DNA of 64,000 nucleotides from CAIJXJ01 sp964445115 (GTDB taxonomy: Bacteria > Pseudomonadota > Gammaproteobacteria > Burkholderiales > Methylophilaceae): positions 18,108-82,107 of the forward strand of contig CAYUJU010000004.1 in NCBI GenBank assembly GCA_964445115.1, given 5' to 3'. The position numbers and the translations under genes are program-made. Positions within the stretch are counted from its first letter, which is position 1. The number at the start of each line of letters is the position of its first letter. The notes beneath the pieces were generated by a model. It made no database searches. It saw nothing but the letters and a program-made list of their open reading frames with translations, and was not told where the DNA came from. Positions 58,971 through 64,000 of this stretch are shown here, in pieces.

Positions 58971-59417
58971 ATGGCCAAGCAAATTATCGGCGTTTACATG
59001 ATCCGCAACCTGGTCAACGGCAAGCGCTATTTCGGCTCAAGCCTCAATTGCCAATCACGCCTGAATGGTCATCGTGGAGCACTTCGACGCGGGAATCACA
59101 CCAACATTGCGCTTCTGCAGGAATGGAATGCGTTCGGCAAGGATGCTTTCGAGTTTGCTGTCATCGAAGAAACTAAGACTTTGGGAGAGGCCAGGCGACT
59201 TGAGAATGAGCTGATCGGCCGCCATCAGACTTTGGACCAGCAGCATGGGTACAACCAGATGCGGAACGGCAAATGGTCAACCGCTGCACGTTTGCGGGAT
59301 ACTGAGAGAAAGCTGATCGCGAAACGCAAATATGTGCTTCTGCCTGGGGTATCACTTGACGAGCAGATGTCACCAATATTCGTCCAATCAGCCAAAAAAG
59401 GACATCACGACATATGA
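58971..59417 (+). CDS. GIY-YIG nuclease-domain protein
   Basis: This 148-residue protein has a GIY-YIG domain of the longer type. GVYMIRNLVNGKRYFGSSLN gives the two core strands (here GVY and YFG). The catalytic Arg is in QSRLNGHRGALRRG and the Glu in ARRLENELIGR. The domain is followed by a basic tail of about 50 residues. Related proteins are homing-type or phage-defence nucleases. It follows the HTH gene, and its last 13 bases overlap the end of the convergent vsr gene, tying this pair to the Dcm/GHKL/Vsr cassette. Confidence 0.88.
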   Translation: MAKQIIGVYMIRNLVNGKRYFGSSLNCQSRLNGHRGALRRGNHTNIALLQEWNAFGKDAFEFAVIEETKTLGEARRLENELIGRHQTLDQQHGYNQMRNGKWSTAARLRDTERKLIAKRKYVLLPGVSLDEQMSPIFVQSAKKGHHDI

Positions 59418-59842
59418 CCGATACTAATCGATTGGGGGCTGACAGCTAACCGAACAAGATTCACGCATTCCGGCAACGCATCACGTATTTGGTGTTCCCA
59501 AATTCTGATGACCGTCCATCCCAACTTGGTTAGCTTTACGTCAACTTGAGCATCTCGTTCCTGATTACGCGCGATTTTTGCTTTCCAGAAGTCAGTCCGC
59601 GTTTTTGGCATTGAGCCATGTGACGGGCACCCGTGCCAGAAACACCCATCAACAAAAATCGCTACTTTCGCGCCTAGAAAGATTATGTCCGGACTACCTG
59701 GCAATGGGGTTTTCGCTTTTAATCGGTAGTGCAGCTTGGCAGCCCAAAGAGCTTTCCTTAAAGTCAACTCCGGCGCCGTTCCCTGCCTCCGGACACTCCC
59801 CATTAGACGGCTGCGAGCCTCACTTGAAATTTTGTCGGGCAT
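59405..59842 (-). CDS. vsr: Very short patch repair endonuclease Vsr
   Basis: Vsr (145 residues) nicks next to T:G mismatches that arise by deamination of 5-methylcytosine. Key parts are PDIIFLGAKVAIFVDGCFWHGCP with catalytic Asp52 and His70 and the conserved zinc cysteines, and an Asp near residue 97. The N-terminal SRLMGSVRRQGTAPELTLRKAL is standard. The start at 59842 gives the family length; an in-frame TTG at 59887 would add 15 residues. It lies 61 bases after the GHKL gene, and downstream of the cytosine methyltransferase on the same strand, as expected for a protector of methylated sites. Confidence 0.94.
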   Translation of the reverse strand: MPDKISSEARSRLMGSVRRQGTAPELTLRKALWAAKLHYRLKAKTPLPGSPDIIFLGAKVAIFVDGCFWHGCPSHGSMPKTRTDFWKAKIARNQERDAQVDVKLTKLGWTVIRIWEHQIRDALPECVNLVRLAVSPQSISIGHMS

Positions 59843-59903
59843 ATCAGATTGGGGAGCTTTTTCGGGATGGTAGAAAATTCCCAGCAATAAGCCATGTTGT
59901 TGA

Positions 59904-62021
59904 TTAGAGCTTTTGCAATATCGTCTCTATTTTTCCTACGGCCTTTTGGACGTCCAGGTAAGATTGATAAGCCATTTTTGCATTACCAATGAGGCCGTCA
60001 TATGTCAAAAATCGCATGTTGTATGCAGCCAGTGCTTGTTCTTGATATTGATCGGTATCGGGCTTTGAAGAGACCAGGAAATAGACATCAATTGCAGGTG
60101 CGCGACCATTCATCCCGCCAAGATCAGGATGTTCTCGATAATATTGATTTACAGCACGAACATACTTGCGTCCCTGGGCCTCGAGATCATCCGCCTTAAC
60201 TTTCAGCCCAGGCCGTTTGAGTTCGATTATTACATGCCGACCAGACGTGGTTCGATAAGCTATATCGAGGCGCGCTCCAACTTCAGCTTCAGGGCACGCG
60301 CGTTTCAGCTCATCTGTAAGCGTAAGCTCCCATTGCTCGCTTCCCGTCACACGATCCCATGAAGGATCAAGTAACCAAAGGTGATCAAAAAGATATTTCT
60401 GGGCCACCTTCTCCTGCTTTTTGGCATCGACAATTTCTTCCTCGAACTTTCTGATGACTTCCAGCCGAGATCTAACAATATCGATGTAGTAGCTTTCTTC
60501 AATATCATCCAGCGTAGAGAAAATCGCTTGAAATTCCGGACTGAGTACATCATGTATAGCCTCAAGCGCATCAAGCTGGTGACGCGCTCGTAGCTTCTCG
60601 AACCCGACGACGGAGCTGCGGTAAAGCATCCTTTTGGCTTCGGCTTCGGTGGCCTCATCATTGGCCAGCTTCATTTTGCTGATCATTACCATCAACCGAT
60701 TGGCGGCTTTTTGGTCTCGCTTATCCGGAAAACTTTTGATCCACTCTTCGATTGCAGGATTCTTGTCAGGATCATTTTCATAACCTTGGGCGATCCGCCA
60801 AACATCCCACTGATCTCGAATCGTATCCAGAACGATGCGAAGATGACTGCGGAGCGCTTGGAACTCCTCATCGTCATGGCGGATTGCCTCTCGGCTAGCT
60901 GTTGCACGGTCAACATCATCCTGGTCAAGAAAATCCGCATGTATTTCACCGACCAAATAGCTGTTGAAGTACCGGGCATCTCCCAATTCGGCCAAGATAT
61001 CCTCCTGGAACAACCGACCGTTTGCAAAGATCGAAAGGCGGTTCAGGCTCTCTTCACCTTTCTTACCCAGTTTGGCAGGCTTGTCCACAGTAGCTATAAA
61101 TCCGCGCAAAGTGAGACTGGCCGGATCGAAAGGTATCGTATTGTTTATCCGATCAATACATGGGCTAGCTTGCTGATTTTCATCGGCATATGTTGCGATA
61201 TTGCCAGCCAAAGTAGTGACCATATCACGCGTATCGGTATCGAAATACCATAAGAACTGGATATCATCATAATATCCAGCATCAGCGCGAGTGATCGGCT
61301 CGCCGTTAAGAGTTACCTTAAAAGTATCCGAAAAAACACCAAACCGCCGGGCGAGACGAGGCTTCAAGTAGGCTGCGGTTTTGTTGATTTTGTTGTTCAA
61401 TCCGGTCAAGATAATCCGGGTACCATATGCTTGGGTAAAATCAGCAGGAACGGCAACCTGCTTCACTGGATAATCGGCTGACCGACGATCACCTTCCTCA
61501 CCCGTCGCAGAGGCTCCCCCCGTGCTTCCATCTTGAGGCACCTGGCCTGCCATCGTTGCAGTCTGCGTTTCGCCGCCTTGTCCGGAAACATGGCCTTCAA
61601 TCCGATTTTTGAGTTCCTGAACGTCAATTTCGAACGCTACAGCTTCCTCTCCAGCGGCACGTGAAACAACTGAAATATGACGGGCCAGTGAAAACATGGC
61701 CAACTTTCCGATACCCTTCCGGCCCATGACTCGTCGGTTGCCACTCTGACTATAACTACCTTGCTGTTCTCGTTTTCGCCGGCTGTACCCCACACATAGG
61801 AATTTATTCTGCACTTCCGCATGGGTCATTCCATGGCCGTCATCATCAACTCGAATTACATCGGCATCCGGATCGACCGTAATTACTACATTTTTCGCGT
61901 CAGCGTCCCAAGCATTGGATATGATCTCCGTTACTACTGCGGGCGTTGAGCTATAAAGTCCAATCCCAAGGTGATTTAGGACATTGATGTCGATGTGGAA
62001 ATTAAGCGCTTTCTGACTCAT
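59904..62021 (-). CDS. GHKL (Hsp90/MutL-like) ATPase with C-terminal PD-(D/E)xK-like motif; putative restriction factor
   Basis: This 705-residue protein has an N-terminal GHKL ATP-binding module: N box TEIISNAWDADAKNV (about residues 32-46), DDDGHGM (about 59-65) and GRKGIGK (about 100-106). A long middle domain is followed by a C-terminal stretch ARLDIAYRTTSGRHVIIELKRPG, where Asp586, Glu600 and Lys602 give a PD-(D/E)xK-like nuclease motif. Such proteins are known from restriction-modification loci (the paraMORC group; the BbrUII/HgiDII family name may apply). The gene overlaps the methyltransferase end by 20 bases and is followed by vsr. The start at 62021 is used; 62027 is also in frame. 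Nuclease activity is inferred. Confidence 0.82.
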   Translation of the reverse strand: MSQKALNFHIDINVLNHLGIGLYSSTPAVVTEIISNAWDADAKNVVITVDPDADVIRVDDDGHGMTHAEVQNKFLCVGYSRRKREQQGSYSQSGNRRVMGRKGIGKLAMFSLARHISVVSRAAGEEAVAFEIDVQELKNRIEGHVSGQGGETQTATMAGQVPQDGSTGGASATGEEGDRRSADYPVKQVAVPADFTQAYGTRIILTGLNNKINKTAAYLKPRLARRFGVFSDTFKVTLNGEPITRADAGYYDDIQFLWYFDTDTRDMVTTLAGNIATYADENQQASPCIDRINNTIPFDPASLTLRGFIATVDKPAKLGKKGEESLNRLSIFANGRLFQEDILAELGDARYFNSYLVGEIHADFLDQDDVDRATASREAIRHDDEEFQALRSHLRIVLDTIRDQWDVWRIAQGYENDPDKNPAIEEWIKSFPDKRDQKAANRLMVMISKMKLANDEATEAEAKRMLYRSSVVGFEKLRARHQLDALEAIHDVLSPEFQAIFSTLDDIEESYYIDIVRSRLEVIRKFEEEIVDAKKQEKVAQKYLFDHLWLLDPSWDRVTGSEQWELTLTDELKRACPEAEVGARLDIAYRTTSGRHVIIELKRPGLKVKADDLEAQGRKYVRAVNQYYREHPDLGGMNGRAPAIDVYFLVSSKPDTDQYQEQALAAYNMRFLTYDGLIGNAKMAYQSYLDVQKAVGKIETILQKL

Positions 62022-63066
62022 ACACATTCTTTCTTATTGTCTGGACATGAGCCGTCAATACACGGCCAACCATCTCACCAAGCTTTGGAGGAACTGCGTT
62101 CCCGATCATTCGACCGACAGGAGTGAAATAAACCTCCTTATCGTCTTGTACAAATTTGTAATCACCAGGAAAGGATTGAAGAATAGCCGCTTCACGTAAC
62201 GTTATGCCACGATCTTGTTCCGGGTGGCCGAACCGACCAGTACCGAAGTTATAACATTGGGTTGTTATTGTCGGTGCAGGTCTGTCCCAACTCATTCGAG
62301 CGTAAACGCTTCGATACGACGCCCCCGTTTCAGCTTTATGACACGGCGCTCGCAGCTCTTCCGGCCAATCATGCCATGTCCCCCCCGGATGCGAAGCACG
62401 AATTCGTTTAAGATTGATAGGGTTTAAATTGCGCGCCTTATGTAAGGGATCAAGGGTACAAGATTGTCCAGCTCCCAACTTCGGCAGATGTCCGATGGCA
62501 TCGCGGACAGTACGTATTGGGTCGGATGGTTTAGGAATGCTTACGGGGCCAAGTCGCGATGCGACGAGCACAAAGCGCCTTCGCTCTTGGGGAATACCAT
62601 AGTCAGCACAGCGTACACGTCTAGCATCAATGTGATACCCCAGTTCTCTGAGGGTATCTATGAAGCCTTGATATGGTGCATGGTTAATAACCCGCGGAAC
62701 ATTTTCCATTGTCACCAATTCGGGAAGAAGTTCACGAACCAAACGAGCAAATTCGCCTAGTAGCCCCCACTTGTCATCAGTTTCACTTTTTACCCCGCGG
62801 GTGTGGGCCAACGTAGAGAAAGGCTGACATGGCGCACAACCTGCCAAAAGCCGGATGGCGTTCGGGGAATACAATTCCGCGAGATCTTGCCCACTGATCT
62901 CGGCGACACTTTTGGAAATAAACTTCGCGCCGTTGTTCGCCTCGTAAGGGTACCGGCAAGCTTGGTCAATATCATATCCTGCACGAACATCCACACCTGC
63001 CTGCCGCAATCCACAGGTCAGCCCTCCCACTCCGCAGAATAAATCAACCGCTTCTATCAAAGGCAT
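62002..63066 (-). CDS. DNA (cytosine-5) methyltransferase
   Basis: This 354-residue C5-methyltransferase has motif I DLFCGVGG (residues 8-15), motif IV with the catalytic Cys in GCAPCQPFS (Cys80), motif VI ENV (121-123), motif VIII QERRRF (160-165) and motif X GNAVPP (about 322-327). A variable target-recognition region lies between VIII and IX and is fairly short. All catalytic residues are present. The ATG at 63066 is used, preceded by a purine-rich GGGGGAGG; the longer reading to 63195 is unlikely. The target sequence cannot be read from the protein. It is the first gene of the methyltransferase/GHKL/vsr run. Confidence 0.96.
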   Translation of the reverse strand: MPLIEAVDLFCGVGGLTCGLRQAGVDVRAGYDIDQACRYPYEANNGAKFISKSVAEISGQDLAELYSPNAIRLLAGCAPCQPFSTLAHTRGVKSETDDKWGLLGEFARLVRELLPELVTMENVPRVINHAPYQGFIDTLRELGYHIDARRVRCADYGIPQERRRFVLVASRLGPVSIPKPSDPIRTVRDAIGHLPKLGAGQSCTLDPLHKARNLNPINLKRIRASHPGGTWHDWPEELRAPCHKAETGASYRSVYARMSWDRPAPTITTQCYNFGTGRFGHPEQDRGITLREAAILQSFPGDYKFVQDDKEVYFTPVGRMIGNAVPPKLGEMVGRVLTAHVQTIRKNVYESESA

Positions 63067-63397
63067 ACCTCCCCCATTTAAGGGCGAATTGTAACGGGTG
63101 CCGCGAACGCCGTCAGCATATCCAACAGCCGGAGTATGCTTAAAATTCATCATGGCGATGACCGAACACCTCGTGCAACGCTTGTTGCCAAGCAAGCGTC
63201 AACTATGTTGATATGGGAAAACCATACAGCGATCGGCCATGAGAATCGATCTTGTAGCGAATAACAGGATTGCAATCATTCTGGGGCACCGATTACACTG
63301 TCACTGTGTGCACCGATGGTGGTGCACAATTACTTAAATCTCATTCCTTGTTGCGGACCGGGTTCTTTAAGTTTCAGTGAGTTATGTGAATTCTAGT
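63067..63397. other. Upstream region of the methyltransferase gene
   Basis: A 331-base gene-free stretch between the cytosine methyltransferase start and attR. It should hold the promoter of the cassette. It includes the inverted repeat GTGCACC/GGTGCAC at 63308-63327. I see nothing else that stands out. Confidence 0.6.
63308..63327. promoter_or_regulatory. Inverted repeat near attR
   Basis: The 7-bp arms GTGCACC (63308-63314) and GGTGCAC (63321-63327) are separated by GATGGT. The site lies about 240 bases upstream of the methyltransferase start and about 70 bases before attR. It could be a regulator or recombinase accessory site. Confidence 0.45.
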
Positions 63398-63429
63398 GGT
63401 CGAGGGTTCAAGTCCCCCCATCACCACCA
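63398..63429 (+). other. attR of the genomic island
   Basis: A perfect 32-base copy of the 3' end of tRNA-Met (45135-45166). Only the 3' third of a tRNA is present, so this is the displaced end of the original gene and not a second tRNA. It marks the right junction of an approximately 18.3-kb element. Confidence 0.93.
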
Positions 63430-63436
63430 GTAAATA

Positions 63437-63470
63437 AGCGGCCCCCGGCAATGGGGGCCGCTTTTGTTTT
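63437..63470 (+). terminator. Terminator after attR, probably the original tRNA terminator
   Basis: A 10-bp perfect stem (AGCGGCCCCC/GGGGGCCGCT) with loop GGCAAT and a TTTGTTTT tail lies 7 bases after attR. Its distance to the tRNA-end copy fits the tRNA's native terminator before island insertion. Confidence 0.85.
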
Positions 63471-63755
63471 GGGCCATGGCCTATTTCTGGCCCACATTTA
63501 GCCCGTCTAAAATGGCCATCATCGGCAGGTCTTCAAATCTGACCTACGGAGCATGGCCCAAATTGCCGGCCTATTCTCGCCCGTTAGCAAGCCTGATACC
63601 TTCAGCAAAAACTCCGCCCTACAGTGGAAATCGCTGTTACCCATCAAATTCCAATCCTGATCAGATTCAAGATCACACTTTAAAAATTCAGTTTTTATGG
63701 CTTTAAGCGATGGATCATATGATTCCTCTTACTCATTTTTTTCCTGCTCAGATGC
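63471..63755. other. Gene-free region between attR and the IS fragment
   Basis: About 285 bases with no convincing gene. A plus-strand open frame of 80 codons (63464-63706) has no ribosome site or recognisable product. I see no repeats of note. Confidence 0.55.
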
Positions 63756-63756
63756 G

Positions 63757-63950
63757 AGCGTGTCCCGAATTTTGTGTAAACGGGGTTTAGGTTAGCGGTT
63801 TGGCATCCGATCCTCGAACTGGATGGTAAACCGGTTCAGCGCAGCCTTCCAGTCGCGCAGCGGCATGGTCCATTTCTGGCTGATGTTCATCAGCGCCAAA
63901 TAGAACAATTTCAGCAGTGATTCGTCGTTCGGAAACGAGCCGCGGTTTGA
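63757..63950 (-). mobile_element. IS256-family insertion sequence remnant with transposase C-terminus
   Basis: On the minus strand about 52 codons (63792-63950) encode NRGSFPNDESLLKLFYLALMN, then an ISQKWTMPLRDWKAALNRF-type end with a stop at 63792. This is the C-terminus of IS256-family (Mutator-like) transposases. The stretch 63757-63785 (GCGTGTCCCGAATTTTGTGT...) fits the terminal repeat of such elements. Upstream of the NRG residues the match is lost, so the rest of the transposase is missing. The final 40 bases of the window may be the end of another element. Confidence 0.7.
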
Positions 63951-64000
63951 GCTGCTGCCGGTTTAGTGGACACCATCCTAAGCTAACCCCGCCTGTTTTT

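Noticed and set aside
59405..63066. The methyltransferase/GHKL/Vsr genes as part of DISARM, BREX or a phosphorothioation system
   Set aside because: The marker genes of those systems (pglZ, brxC, drmA, dnd genes) are absent. The type I genes nearby have their own complete set.
63398..63429. Possible second tRNA gene at the right end of the island
   Set aside because: Only the 3' 32 bases match; the D and anticodon arms are absent, so it is an attachment site copy.
63464..63706. 80-codon plus-strand open frame after attR
   Set aside because: It has no ribosome site and no recognisable product, and it begins within the terminator tail.

Overview
The window looks like the chromosome of a GC-rich, Gram-negative, probably methylotrophic betaproteobacterium. 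The Tol-Pal and ruv gene order is proteobacterial. Two genes point to C1 metabolism: an mtdB-type methylene-tetrahydromethanopterin dehydrogenase (34417-35328) and a 23-residue PqqA precursor (28019-28090), the source of the PQQ cofactor of methanol dehydrogenases. The taxonomic placement is an inference; no rRNA gene is present.

Region 1 (1-10.3 kb) is one dense minus-strand block: yebC, ruvC, a membrane protein, a UbiA-type prenyltransferase, ruvA, an AI-2E-family permease, ruvB, ybgC, tolQ, tolR, tolA, tolB, pal and the start of cpoB. Many stop/start codons overlap, so Holliday-junction processing and envelope constriction are probably co-transcribed. Region 2 (10.3-27.9 kb) is mainly housekeeping: an EamA exporter, a CBS protein, trhP, a YjbQ protein, tpiA, an acyltransferase, a SUV3-like helicase, a HEAT-repeat DNA alkylation repair protein, an ABC exporter, an M18 aminopeptidase, an SDR, an MFS transporter and several small conserved or unknown proteins.

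Region 3 (28.0-44.9 kb) carries pqqA with its own terminator, a large GAF-PAS-GGDEF-EAL protein, a DEDD exonuclease, a GIY-YIG protein, srkA, mtdB, an HD-GYP protein, a PfkB sugar kinase and nhaR. A TetR regulator lies divergent to a ferredoxin/membrane-protein pair with a clear double operator. Next come a membrane protein whose N-terminal half resembles a TetR effector domain, an SDR, a secreted cyclophilin, a PsiF-repeat protein, a frameshifted S41 protease, and VOC and DUF1348 proteins.

Region 4 (45.1-63.4 kb) is an approximately 18.3-kb genomic island inserted at the 3' end of a tRNA-Met(CAT) gene. It is bounded by a perfect 32-bp direct repeat (45135-45166 and 63398-63429) and begins with a tyrosine integrase. 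It is a defence island. It has a type I restriction-modification operon (hsdM, hsdS, an Abi_C-like gene, abiEi, abiEii, hsdR) in which an AbiE type IV toxin-antitoxin pair sits directly before hsdR. It also has an unrecognised Cys-rich gene, an HTH/GIY-YIG gene pair, and a second restriction cassette: a C5-cytosine methyltransferase, a GHKL ATPase ending in a PD-(D/E)xK-like motif, and Vsr. The second cassette is visibly AT-richer than the chromosome. After attR come the terminator that probably once served the tRNA and a decayed IS256-family fragment.

The most interesting leads are the Dcm/GHKL-nuclease/Vsr cassette with its convergent HTH-GIY-YIG neighbours, the AbiE pair wired into the type I operon behind a repeated TTTCA/TGAAA operator array, the orphan pqqA, and the apparently headless TetR-like membrane protein.
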